A stretch of 64,000 nucleotides of DNA from Sphingomonadales bacterium (GTDB taxonomy: Bacteria > Pseudomonadota > Alphaproteobacteria > Sphingomonadales > Sphingomonadaceae), in NCBI GenBank assembly GCA_016704425.1, contig JADJAC010000011.1, forward strand, positions 868,001 to 932,000. Direction: 5' to 3'. Every line of letters begins with the position of its first letter. Position 1 is the first letter of the stretch. Below are positions 18,020-26,568 of this stretch, piece by piece. Made by a program: the position numbers and the translations under genes. The notes under the pieces were generated by a model. That model saw nothing but the letters and a program-made list of their open reading frames with translations. It made no database searches and was not told where the DNA came from.

Positions 18020-18180
18020 CCGACAAATCATCAACAATTAAATACAATAAAAGATAACTATATACTAAAATAAAAATTGCTTTAAAAATCAGATTTATGC
18101 ATCATAAAATATAAAGTAAATCTATATATTATGAAATAGTATGTTTTAATTTGGAATATATATTAAATAATTTTATCCAT
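18020..18180. other. Extreme AT-rich intergenic island
   Basis: Counting bases directly, 18061-18180 has 17 G/C out of 120, about 14 percent, against a clearly GC-rich background on both sides. It contains no open frame of note. It lies in the 571-bp space between the divergent AraC regulator and SDR genes, so it is most likely a regulatory region, an easily melted or bent promoter or a target for an AT-binding silencer protein. The nature of the binding factor is unknown. Confidence 0.7.
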
Positions 18181-18232
18181 GATGACTATCTCTTGTCGTT
18201 CTCATTGCGTTGTTGCCTTGCGACATGGGTGA

Positions 18233-18244
18233 GAATGATCATTC
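18233..18244. promoter_or_regulatory. Perfect 12-bp palindrome upstream of the SDR gene
   Basis: GAATGATCATTC reads the same on both strands. It lies just downstream of the AT-rich island and 221 bp before the SDR start at 18465. It has some likeness to a Fur-type site, but matches only part of that consensus. A regulator site is possible; no factor is assigned. Confidence 0.3.
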
Positions 18245-18464
18245 ATATACAAGAATGGTGCATGCGAGGACTTTTTGCAGGCTTCAGGTCGGCCCTGAGT
18301 TGAGCATTTGGACGCCGCTGAAAGGCAGGTGACTCTTTCGGCTATGGTTGTCCACTGTGGCAGAACGGCTTGTCTGGTTCCGCAATACTCATGGCGCGGA
18401 TTGCATCTTTGTCACTCGGCCGACAGTCATCGTCCCGTATTTTTCTAGGCTTGGAGCTCGCCCG

Positions 18465-19223
18465 GTGCATACCAGGAGTGAAAAGGTCGCACTGGTCATC
18501 GGGGGAACCGGTGCTTTGGGGGGCGCGGTCGCGGCCAGGCTGGCCAGCGATTCCCGTGCTGTCGCCTTCACCTATCGGAAAAATGAAGAGCGCGCGTCCG
18601 AGCTGAAACTGGGCATCCAATCGCAAGGGGCGATCGCTTTCGCGGGCACACCAGATATCAGCGATGCGGACGCCATCGGGCTGTTTGTTGCAGATGTCGT
18701 GGCACATTTTGGTCGCCTCGACACGCTTGTCTATGCCGCCGGACCGTCATTCTCCCTGGATTTTGTTTCCAATGTCTCGCCCGATGAATGGCGCCGCGTT
18801 CTGGATGCCGACCTGAACGGCTGTTTTAACGTCATTCACGCGTGTCTGCCCCATTTGCGCTCTTCGAGCGGATCTATCGTTGCGGTGACCGCAGCTGGCA
18901 TTGAGCGCGCGATCGCGAGAGACATTCTTTCCCTTGCACCAAAGGCTGCGATGACTGCGCTTGTTCGGGGCGTGGCATTTGAAGAAGGCCGCAATGGCGT
19001 CAGGGCAAATTGCGTTGCGCCGGGCTATATTGCTGGCGGAATTGGCAAGACGATCATGGATTCTGTCGGCGCAGATGTGTCGAAAATGCTGATCGGAAAG
19101 GTTCCGCTGCGGCGGATGGGAACATGTGACGAAATCGCCGACGCAGTCGAGTTTCTCTGTTCTTCCCGGGCATCCTACATAACGGGAACCACGCTTTTTG
19201 TATCAGGCGGAATGGAGCTCTGA
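18465..19223 (+). CDS. SDR-fold protein lacking the catalytic tyrosine
   Basis: 252 residues if started at the GTG at 18465, which has TTGGAG upstream and places the Rossmann motif (VIGGTGALGG) at residues 11-20; an upstream TTG at 18348 would add 39 residues that do not look like SDR. The overall fold is clear (DTLVYAAGP, RANCVAPGYIAGG, SYITGTTLFVSGGMEL). At the active site the Lys is present (Lys160, in SLAPKAAM), but the Tyr four places before it is Ser156, and the usual catalytic Ser is replaced in VTAAG (about residue 143). It may be a binding or non-oxidoreductase member. Divergent from the AraC gene. Confidence 0.85.
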   Translation: MHTRSEKVALVIGGTGALGGAVAARLASDSRAVAFTYRKNEERASELKLGIQSQGAIAFAGTPDISDADAIGLFVADVVAHFGRLDTLVYAAGPSFSLDFVSNVSPDEWRRVLDADLNGCFNVIHACLPHLRSSSGSIVAVTAAGIERAIARDILSLAPKAAMTALVRGVAFEEGRNGVRANCVAPGYIAGGIGKTIMDSVGADVSKMLIGKVPLRRMGTCDEIADAVEFLCSSRASYITGTTLFVSGGMEL

Positions 19224-19239
19224 CCGATCCTTTTCCCGG

Positions 19240-19686
19240 CTAAACAGGTACGCCCCTTCTGAGCGTTTCCAGCGCCAACCAGGAATCTGGCGCACGCACA
19301 CCGATCTCCGCAGTTTCGTCGGTTATGCCCCGAAGGCCGTTGGCCCAGGCGCGTGTGTCGTCCCAATCGCGATACCAGTCGAAGATCAGTCGGCGAAAGG
19401 CAATGCGCCATTCTCCATTGCGTCGTTCAAGCCGGTCCTGGTAGCGACCGCCCACTGTCCAGTCGAAAATGCTTCCATCGTCGCGCGTCAAATGATGGAA
19501 CGCATGGAGGTAGGCTTCGGTGTGGGCGATATCCCCTTCGACGGCAATCGTGACATTGCCAAGCATGTGCGCGGTCAATTTGAATCCGTCATCCATCCAG
19601 CCGCAGATCATCTCTGCAAATTCTGCACCGCTTCCAGCGTACATTCCGTATTCCACCTTTGAATCGGGCCAAAAGACCGTCTTCAA
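19240..19686 (-). pseudogene. C-terminal fragment of an NTF2/SnoaL-like gene
   Basis: The frame encodes the C-terminal two thirds of an NTF2-like protein, beginning at about 19677 with VFWPDSKVEYGMYAGSG and continuing through a DDGSIFDWTVGGRYQDRLE block to the stop. The N-terminal helices (the usual YxRGxDRxD region) are missing, and reading upstream meets a TAA after only a few unrelated codons. The matching N-terminal piece is found about 1.07 kb away at 20746-20868 on the same strand. Together they would form one normal-length gene, so this is read as a disrupted gene rather than a short functional one. Confidence 0.75.
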
Positions 19687-19689
19687 CCA

Positions 19690-20745
19690 CTCAAAATGCT
19701 GATTTCTTTGATATTAAAATATGGGTGAGTTGGATACCGAGGGTGGGTTGGGGAATTGATTTACGTGTGGTGGGCAAAGTTCAGACGGTGGCTGCTGGTG
19801 ACAGCTTGATGACGGCTCCCTTCAATCGGCGCGGAGGCGCTGCGAGACAGCCGCACCGGGAAGAACACCCAGGTTGAATGTTCCGCGTGTTCGACGCTGG
19901 CCGGATACGAGGAGTGAACGAGCCGCTTTCGCCGTGAGCAGGTCGTTGGCGCAGGGGTCGAGGCGCAAGCTGCTTCCATCCAGAGGGACGGTTCAGACCG
20001 AGACCTGGTCTGCGGCGGCGCTGCGATCTGAACGCCAAGGATCGACCGGTTTGGTTGAAAATCTGTGGAATGGACACTCGGTCACCCAAGCAGGAAGTAC
20101 TGCCTGGAACGGGCATGCTGTCCATCTCTTGTTCAACAGTTTGGTGGACCTGCCCGCTAACGGCATGTCCACAGCGCCATGGCTGGCGGAGTTTCGATAT
20201 GCTGGCGACCTTGGTGGACTTCTTCCGCCGACTCCTAGCCCATAAGTGGAAAACGGTTCTTCTACGCCATCCGTCGCCGCGTCTTGGAGACGAAGCGGAC
20301 GGCCTTCGCTGACCAAGTCAAACGGTTCTTCGAGGACTTCATACAGGCGGCCCCCGAAGGCATCCGGGTGAATCGGCTTCATCGTCACCAACCGATGGAC
20401 CAAGGGTGGTGAGTTCTACAACCACCGCACACCTTCGCTGACTGCCGGAAGTTCCGGGCTGCGCGCTGCCTCACACCTTCCTGCGCTGCAACGCCGAGCG
20501 GCGGACTGCTACCGAGGCGCCCGCGTCGTCCGCCACGCCCGCCATTACCTTCCAGTTGGCCGAGGTCGCCGTCACCGGCCCGATGGTGCGCGTCTTGCCG
20601 CCATCCCCTTCGAACGTCCGTCAGCGCATGACCAGCCACCCTGAACGAAAGCGGCGGAAAAGCGGCTGCCTGAGCTTGTCCACCGACTTCGGCCGTTTGC
20701 CAAAAGCTTCCCACGACAAAACGCGATCTTGAAGTCAACGGCGGC
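19690..20745. mobile_element. Unrecognised segment interrupting the NTF2-like gene
   Basis: About 1.06 kb separates the two halves of the NTF2-like gene. On both strands it has only short, non-credible open frames with unnatural composition; one stretch near 20250-20340 looks like decayed coding sequence but belongs to no family I know. No clear terminal inverted repeats or target duplication could be seen by eye. An old, degraded insertion element or a recombination scar are both possible. The mobile-element label is an inference from the split gene alone. Confidence 0.3.
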
Positions 20746-20868
20746 CACTTGGGAGAAGATTTCCGGATCGCGACGATCAATCCCGCGGCAATAGAGATGC
20801 AGCCTGTTCCGGATGGCTTCACAAGATTCCAGCCTGTCTATTCGCGATGCGAGCGCTTCGTCGGTCAT
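20746..20868 (-). pseudogene. N-terminal fragment of an NTF2/SnoaL-like gene
   Basis: From the ATG at 20868 (AGAGG upstream; a second ATG sits directly before it at 20871) the frame encodes the first 41 residues of a SnoaL_4-type protein, with IDRLESCEAIRNRLHLYCRG followed by IDRRDPEIFSQV. After about base 20746 the translation becomes unrelated to the family. The expected continuation (FWPDSKVEYG) is at 19677. Its promoter and ribosome site appear intact, so a truncated transcript may still be made. Confidence 0.7.
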
Positions 20869-20871
20869 CAT

Positions 20872-21592
20872 GGATCCTCTCATTGGCATGCGATGCGAGA
20901 ATGCTCATCTGGAGTAGAAGGAGCAAGTTTGCTTGATCTTGGATCAAGTCGATTTGCGTGCAGAGACATGACTTTGTCGCGACTAGCCGCGCCGATTTGC
21001 CATGTGGAACAGCGCACTTATCTCAATGAAGTCAATCTGTGATCGGTGCTGATCTGTAACTCTGCTAGGAGTTCTTTTAAAGTCGCGTCAACCAGTGAGA
21101 AGTTCGCATCCGACTGACAGCACCTTTGGCGGATAAATTTGCCCGGAAGTCATGGTGGGATATGCGGTGGGCTAAAGGATTTGGCGCGAAGAAAGGCAGA
21201 GAAAATAATGAATTATGGCGGACTCCGTCTCCGCCAGAGCTTTCTTTTTCGGCTGAATTGCCCGAAAATTCTTCAATTTCTGCGCCTCAGCATACATCAC
21301 TGCTATACAAATCTGCTGCACAAAGGGGGATGTGGCCTTGAAGGTACCGGGCTTTGCCAGGCGTGAAATCGTAAAATCGTTGGGTGCGGTCTCTCAATGT
21401 GATGCCATGGCCGGAAGTGCCAAGCGGGTAGGGCGCGCTCTATCAGCGGGAAAGCAGCCAGCATTTGCTTGACAACACCGGCTTTCGCCTGTGCCTGCCG
21501 ATGGCAACTTCTGGCTGGCCGAACGGAAGGCAAATCATGACGTTCGCTGAGCAAAACACATGCTTCAATCGCCTGTGCTAGCGTCTTCGCCG
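20872..21592. other. Long gap without a recognisable gene
   Basis: About 700 bp between the broken NTF2-like gene and the monooxygenase gene. No credible coding frame is seen on either strand. It contains a 17-bp inverted repeat at 20932-20948 and, near 21215-21250, a small GGCGGA/TCCGCC hairpin followed by a T-rich stretch that could act as a weak terminator in the plus direction. The base composition is more AT-rich than the genes around it. Confidence 0.5.
20932..20948. promoter_or_regulatory. Inverted repeat, possible operator
   Basis: CTTGATC and GATCAAG are perfect inverted arms with a 3-bp spacer (TTG). It is about 65 bp upstream of the start of the broken NTF2-like gene. It resembles an FNR/FixK box, but the half-sites are one base too far apart. 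It may be an operator for a local regulator such as the AraC or IclR protein; no proof. Confidence 0.3.
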
Positions 21593-23518
21593 CTAAGCAT
21601 CGAATGCAGTGCTGCGGCTCGTCACCAGCCCTTCCTGCCGCGCCTTGAGTTGCAGGCCAAGCAGGCGACAATAGAACCGCACCTGTGCAAGGTTTCCGCC
21701 CATGAACCACAAGCCCTCTTGGGCCGTGGGCTTCCACATATTGCGCAATTCGCCTTCCCATGGGCCAGGATCGCCCCTGAAGCCCGAGCCGTAGCCCCAG
21801 CACTTTCCGATTCTTGCGGCAATATCTTCACTGATCAGCCGGGCGACCCATTGCTCCATCGATCCGAATCCGGTGGCATAGACGATCAGGTCAGCCTCGA
21901 TGTGGCTGCCGTCAGCAAATGCCACGCCAGTTTCGGTAAGGTGTGAGATTTCGGTCCCGGACTTGAGCGAGATTCGCCCGTCAGCGATCAGCTCGGACGC
22001 GCCGACATCAATATAGTAGCCCGATGCTGACCGCAGATACTTGCCGCTTATACCAGCGCCGTCCTCAGCGAAGTCGAGCTGGAAGCCAGCCTTTTCGAGA
22101 CGTTCGTAGAAAGGCGCTTCCGTCTCGCGGATGGCTGCCCAGGTCTTGCGGGCTCCAATCTCCTGCAAGCGGATCGGTACTGAGGCACTGATCAGGTCGG
22201 CAAGATCGGTGGTGATGCCGGCATCCACTGCTTCCTGCGAATAGACTGGCTTGAGCATTACGTCAGTCATTGAATGCTGACGGACGATGTGTGTCGAAGA
22301 ACGCTGCACCATCGTTGTATCGGCACCGTGCGCCACAAGGTCAGCGCAAATGTCGTGTGCGCTGTTGTTGGCCCCGATCACCACTACGTTCTTTCCCGCG
22401 AGGCCATGGCCGCCAGGATGATCACTCGAATGATATTGTGGTCCTTTGAAGCGGTCCTTTCCGGCGATCTCCGGCACATGTGGAAAGCCTGCATTCCCAA
22501 GTGCCATCACCAGATGGGTGGGCTGCAACAAGGATGTATTCTCACCGCGACGCACACAGGCCTGCCACGTGCCCGTCGCGGGATCGTGGCTGGCGGAAAC
22601 GAGTTCAGTCCCGGTCCATATGTTCAGTTCCATCACGCCGGCATAGTGTTCCAGCCAGTCACCCATTTTGTCCTTTGGCGTGTAGACAGGCCAGTGATCC
22701 GGAAATGGCAAGTACGGCATGTGATCGTACCAGACCGGATCATGCAGGGTCAGTGACTTGTAGCGCGAGCGCCACTGGTCGCCTACCCGGGGATGCTTGT
22801 CGATGATCAGATGTGGCACGCCCAGAAGGCGCAGAGTCGCGCCGATGGCCAGGCCGGCCTGTCCCGCGCCGACAACGAGGACATAAGGCTGTTGGGTTAT
22901 GCCCATCGTCGCCTGCTCTTCGAGGAGCAGTTCCTGCCAATTGGGGCCCGAAGGATTGTCGATCAAGCCGCTATGTCGTCTGCCGCGCAGCGGGAATTCG
23001 TGACCACGCAGATCGGCAAGCATGGTGAACAAGGCCAGCGCCTTGCCCTCAACGAGACGCAGGTAACCCCGGCAAGAGCCATTTGAAGTCTCGAACGCTA
23101 TGAAGCCTTCGCTTGCGCCGGGTGCTGCCTGTGTCGTCCAGTTGCGCGCTATTGTCTGCGAGGCCCGCCCGTCCGCGAAAGCGGCAATCGCCTCTGCACC
23201 TTCGTGCGTGGCAAGCGTCCAGTCAAACGCCAGATAATCCCGCCACAGGCCAGTCGGCAGGAACAGATCGGCAATGGTTTCCCGGTTCTTGCCCAATAGT
23301 AATTCATTGAAGCCAGCGAGCCAGGTGGCGACATCGATCAAGGCAATTCCTCCATACCCCGCATTTTTCAGGCGTGAACCGGCAAGCCTTGTCATTGGAA
23401 CGGCGCCGGAAAGCGAGAGGTGCCTTTTAGGGCCGTGCAGAGGAATGGGCACTGTCAGAAAGATGGGCGCCAAATCGGTAGCAGGGAGTCGGTCGGCGCA
23501 ATGAGTGGCTTTTGCCAT
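21593..23518 (-). CDS. Flavin-containing monooxygenase with N-terminal NTF2-like domain
   Basis: A 641-residue frame. Residues 60-185 look like an NTF2/SnoaL-like domain (VATWLAGFNELLLGKNRETI, then LFLPTGLWRDYLAFDWTLA). From about 210 comes an FMO/Baeyer-Villiger monooxygenase core: FAD motif GAGQAG at 217-222, HPRVGDQWRSRY, the family fingerprint FKGPQYHSSDH, and a second nucleotide motif VIGANNSAHD. It should use FAD and NADPH to oxygenate an organic substrate, perhaps a ketone. The start is uncertain: the first 41 residues look atypical and the ATG at 23395 could be used instead. Its transcription is divergent from the nitronate monooxygenase gene. Confidence 0.88.
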   Translation of the reverse strand: MAKATHCADRLPATDLAPIFLTVPIPLHGPKRHLSLSGAVPMTRLAGSRLKNAGYGGIALIDVATWLAGFNELLLGKNRETIADLFLPTGLWRDYLAFDWTLATHEGAEAIAAFADGRASQTIARNWTTQAAPGASEGFIAFETSNGSCRGYLRLVEGKALALFTMLADLRGHEFPLRGRRHSGLIDNPSGPNWQELLLEEQATMGITQQPYVLVVGAGQAGLAIGATLRLLGVPHLIIDKHPRVGDQWRSRYKSLTLHDPVWYDHMPYLPFPDHWPVYTPKDKMGDWLEHYAGVMELNIWTGTELVSASHDPATGTWQACVRRGENTSLLQPTHLVMALGNAGFPHVPEIAGKDRFKGPQYHSSDHPGGHGLAGKNVVVIGANNSAHDICADLVAHGADTTMVQRSSTHIVRQHSMTDVMLKPVYSQEAVDAGITTDLADLISASVPIRLQEIGARKTWAAIRETEAPFYERLEKAGFQLDFAEDGAGISGKYLRSASGYYIDVGASELIADGRISLKSGTEISHLTETGVAFADGSHIEADLIVYATGFGSMEQWVARLISEDIAARIGKCWGYGSGFRGDPGPWEGELRNMWKPTAQEGLWFMGGNLAQVRFYCRLLGLQLKARQEGLVTSRSTAFDA

Positions 23519-23651
23519 CGTGGCTGGCGTCTTGGAAGAACTTGTGCGCGAGGCTCGGGTACGCCAGAGACAAGTTCATATTGGGCGGATCGGACCATTT
23601 AAGCATTGATGATTCTCGATTTGCGGATGGCTCAAGACGACAGGAGGATGA

Positions 23652-24614
23652 ATGTTCAAGACAAGGCTGACTGAAATGTTCGGTGTCGAAACACCGATCT
23701 GCATGGGCGGTATGACCGGTGTCGGCTACGGCGATCTCGTTGCAGCAGTTGCGGAGGCTGGCGCGCTGGGCTTCATCACAGCGCACATGTTTCCTTCGGG
23801 GCAGGCACTTTTTGACGAGATCGAGCGAACGAGAACAATGACGTCCAAGCCATTTGGCGTAAACCTCACGCTCCTTCCGTCGATCAATCCCATACCCTAT
23901 GACGATTATCGTGAGGCCATTATCGCGTCCGGGATCAAGATTGTCGAAACGGCCGGCCGCGCGCCCACCGATCACTTGCCGAGATTCAAGGACAATGGCG
24001 TGAAAGTGATCCACAAATGCACGTCGGTCCGGCACTCCGTATCTGCGGTCAAGAAAGGCGTGGACGTCATCTCGATCGACGGCTTCGAATGCGCTGGTCA
24101 CCCCGGTGAAGACGATGTCGGGTTGGTTGTCCTTTTGCCAGCCACTGTAGATGCGTTACCGGATACGCCTATCATTGCATCCGGGGGCATGGCAGATGGC
24201 CGCAGCCTGGTTGCGGCGCTCGCATTGGGGGCCGAGGGAATTAACATGTGCACACGTTTTTGCGCGACGAAAGAAGCGAAAATCCACGAAAATGTGAAGC
24301 GCCGGATCGTTGAAAGCACTGAGCTGGATACAGTGCTGGTCGGAAGAACCTTGCGAAACACGGCGCGGGTTGCACGCAACGCTATCTCGGAAGAAGTCGC
24401 GCGTATTCAACAAGATCCGTCAAAGACCTTCGAGGATGTGAAGGAATTGATGGCCGGCCAGCGTGCACGGGCCAATGTTCTTGGTGAGGGCGATATCGAC
24501 GGCGGGATCTGGACGAGCGGTCAGAGCCAGGCGCTGATTCATGATATCCCGTCGTGCAAGGATCTCGTCGCGACCATAATGAAGCAGGCCGAGTCCGTGC
24601 GAGCAAGACTTTGA
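23652..24614 (+). CDS. Nitronate monooxygenase family flavoprotein
   Basis: A 320-residue FMN TIM-barrel protein of the 2-nitropropane dioxygenase family, with a very good ribosome site (AGGAGG). Motifs: PICMGGMTGVGYGDLVAAV at the N-terminus, GFECAGHPGEDDVG near residue 140, IIASGGMADGRSLVAALALG near 175, and NMCTRFCATKEA. The family oxidises alkyl nitronates, and some members act as flavin reductases or in steroid ring degradation. Here it ends the catabolic island. A role linked to the divergent monooxygenase is possible but not shown. Confidence 0.9.
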   Translation: MFKTRLTEMFGVETPICMGGMTGVGYGDLVAAVAEAGALGFITAHMFPSGQALFDEIERTRTMTSKPFGVNLTLLPSINPIPYDDYREAIIASGIKIVETAGRAPTDHLPRFKDNGVKVIHKCTSVRHSVSAVKKGVDVISIDGFECAGHPGEDDVGLVVLLPATVDALPDTPIIASGGMADGRSLVAALALGAEGINMCTRFCATKEAKIHENVKRRIVESTELDTVLVGRTLRNTARVARNAISEEVARIQQDPSKTFEDVKELMAGQRARANVLGEGDIDGGIWTSGQSQALIHDIPSCKDLVATIMKQAESVRARL

Positions 24615-24659
24615 GAACATACCGCTCCTGATTCAGCGCCCCGGTCAATCGGTGTTGCG

Positions 24660-25259
24660 CTACATCGGGGCCATCAATTGCGACGGGAAGGGCGCGGCAA
24701 GGCTTGCCGCATTTTCGCCGGACAACCACCTCTGGTAGTCCGCAGCATGCAGGATGACCGGCATTGCCTTGGGGTGGAGTGGCGCGATCAGGGGGTTCGG
24801 CTCGCAGGTGAGGAATGCAAAGACATTTCCAGCCTCTGACGGGCGCCATATCCCGGCAAAGGCCGCCACGGGCTGTGAAGCGACTTTGAACCAATATTGT
24901 GCCGGTCGCCCGGTCGAGAGGTCTTTTCCAGGCTTGGGTTCGGCGAATTGGGTGAATGGCACAAGGCATCGTCGCGTCGCATCCTGCAACGTCGATCGCC
25001 AGAACGGGCTTGCAAGATTGCGAACATTGGTGACGTGTTTCTTCACGGTCGTTCCCGGGCGCTTGCCTGGTAGGGTCATCGGAACGCCCCACTGCATGAC
25101 ATCCCATAGATGCGCACCTCCTTCTGCCCTGAGGATCAGTCCTTTGCCTTTGGGATACATTTGCTGGTCGAATGAGGGCAGGATCGGGGGAAGGGCCAGT
25201 CCTTCCCAATCCTTCATGAGCCGAATGTCCTTTTCATCCATGCGATAGAGATTGCACAT
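24660..25259 (-). CDS. SRAP (SOS response-associated peptidase) domain protein
   Basis: A 199-residue YedK/HMCES-type protein. After Met the catalytic Cys2 is present (MCNLYRM). Further motifs are WGVPM near residue 75, NVRNLASPFWR near 98, CLVPFTQFAEP near 113 and the conserved His in HPKAMPVIL near 163. Known members form a stable covalent bond with abasic sites in single-stranded DNA and protect it. It is the last gene of a leftward run after the DUF983 gene, 17 bp away, but is likely to have its own role in DNA protection. Confidence 0.92.
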   Translation of the reverse strand: MCNLYRMDEKDIRLMKDWEGLALPPILPSFDQQMYPKGKGLILRAEGGAHLWDVMQWGVPMTLPGKRPGTTVKKHVTNVRNLASPFWRSTLQDATRRCLVPFTQFAEPKPGKDLSTGRPAQYWFKVASQPVAAFAGIWRPSEAGNVFAFLTCEPNPLIAPLHPKAMPVILHAADYQRWLSGENAASLAAPFPSQLMAPM

Positions 25260-25276
25260 CCCAAAGCTCCGTGCGT

Positions 25277-25687
25277 TCAGTCGGCTTCGGGATGCGGATT
25301 TGCTTCCGGGCGCGGCGGCTTTTCAAATCCATGCATGCCAAGCCACCACTGGATTGCAATGATCGCTCCCTTCGCCGGCTGCAGCATCGCCAACATCATG
25401 GCAAGCGCAAAAGATATGATCAGAATCATCAATCCCCAGACCGGCAGGCTGGTGTGGTTCACCAGAGCGATAATGAGCGGAGCAAGAATATGGCCGGTCA
25501 GCAGGATGGCGAGGTAAGCTGGAAAATCGTCTGCCTGTTGATGCGTCCAATCCTGGTCGCACGATCTGCACCGAGAAACCGGCTTCAGGAATTTAAGAAA
25601 GAGCGCGTTCTGGCCACAGCTCGGGCAGCGGTTGCGTGCGCCCCGCAGCGCCGCCTGTGCGGCAGATCCCGGCAGGCCGGGCGTCAT
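25277..25687 (-). CDS. DUF983 family membrane protein
   Basis: 136 residues from the ATG at 25685-25687, whose ATGA overlaps the crtB stop; longer starts upstream are less likely. A zinc-ribbon pattern is seen at about residues 20-46 (RCPSCGQNALF, then CRSCDQDW), followed by two hydrophobic helices (YLAILLTGHILAPLIIALV and LMILIISFALAMMLAML). This is the DUF983 layout, an inner-membrane protein of unknown function common in alphaproteobacteria. Translation is probably coupled to crtB. Confidence 0.85.
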   Translation of the reverse strand: MTPGLPGSAAQAALRGARNRCPSCGQNALFLKFLKPVSRCRSCDQDWTHQQADDFPAYLAILLTGHILAPLIIALVNHTSLPVWGLMILIISFALAMMLAMLQPAKGAIIAIQWWLGMHGFEKPPRPEANPHPEAD

Positions 25688-26568
25688 GTTCTGGTTGCCT
25701 GCAGCAATGCCTTTATGATCCATTTCAACTTTGCGCCTTTGCTGACGATGACCCGATGATCCCATGCGGCCTGCCCGCGGGCCGCTACTTCGCGAGCAAT
25801 GTCGCCGTAGATGCCTGCCGCTGCCAGTACCGCCCAACGCGCGCGGAATGGCAGCACGCGCGCGCCGATCCGTCCGCTGGCCTCGTAATCCTCGGCCATA
25901 TCCGCCAACCACCAGCCAATATCGGCGAGCCGCGAGCGATAGAATGGCCGCATTTGTTCGCCCGGAGGAATGTCTGCCTCCGCCAGCCATTCGTCAGGAA
26001 TGTAACAGCGTCCAGCGGCATCATCTTCGCTGATGTCACGCGCAATATTGGCAAGCTGGAATGCCTTGCCCAAATCTGCAGCGCGCTCGAGCGTTGCTTC
26101 GTCGTCTGGGTCAACGCCCATGATAATGGCCATCATGCAGCCCACCGCTCCGGCAACATGATAGCAATATTTCAGCAGATCCTGCTCGGTGCGGGGGTGC
26201 CAACCAGATGCGTCGAGCGCAAAGCCCTCGATCAGGTCGTATATGTATTTGTGGGGGATTGCGCATTCGCGCGCGACGGAGCCAAGAGCATCGAACGCCC
26301 GGTCGCCCGTCGCCTGACCTTCCAGCGCCAGTGTTGTCAGATCGGCAATTCTTGCCAGGCGTTCGGCCGGATCGTCGACGGCCGACATGGCCCCGCCATG
26401 ATCCTGCCCATCCGCAATATCGTCGCAGCGGCGGCACCAGCAATAGAGGAGCCATGCTCGCTCTCGGGTCTGGCGGTCGAAGAGACGGGATGCTTGTGCA
26501 AATGATGTTGAGCCGCGACCAATGCTGTCCCGGGCATGCGCGACAAGGGCAGCGCGGCTTTCAATCAC
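25684..26568 (-). CDS. crtB: Phytoene synthase
   Basis: A 294-residue squalene/phytoene synthase. The aspartate-rich motifs expected for prenyl diphosphate binding are present (RRCDDIADGQDH near residue 46 and NIARDISEDDAAGRCYIP near 165). It condenses two geranylgeranyl diphosphates to phytoene, the first step of carotenoid synthesis. It starts with GTG in a GTGA overlap with the LOG-family gene and ends in an ATGA overlap with the DUF983 gene. Together with crtI and crtY it gives beta-carotene; hydroxylases or ketolases for further products are not in the window. Confidence 0.94.
   Translation of the reverse strand: MIESRAALVAHARDSIGRGSTSFAQASRLFDRQTRERAWLLYCWCRRCDDIADGQDHGGAMSAVDDPAERLARIADLTTLALEGQATGDRAFDALGSVARECAIPHKYIYDLIEGFALDASGWHPRTEQDLLKYCYHVAGAVGCMMAIIMGVDPDDEATLERAADLGKAFQLANIARDISEDDAAGRCYIPDEWLAEADIPPGEQMRPFYRSRLADIGWWLADMAEDYEASGRIGARVLPFRARWAVLAAAGIYGDIAREVAARGQAAWDHRVIVSKGAKLKWIIKALLQATRT

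Noticed and set aside
18233..18244. Fur box
   Set aside because: Only part of the 7-1-7 consensus matches and the adjacent SDR gene has no link to iron.
20932..20948. FNR/FixK-type box
   Set aside because: The half-sites TTGAT and ATCAA are separated by five bases, not the required four; kept only as an unnamed inverted repeat.
20889..21592. Small plus-strand frames near 21126-21366 as a gene
   Set aside because: The two overlapping frames have no ribosome site and no recognisable features.
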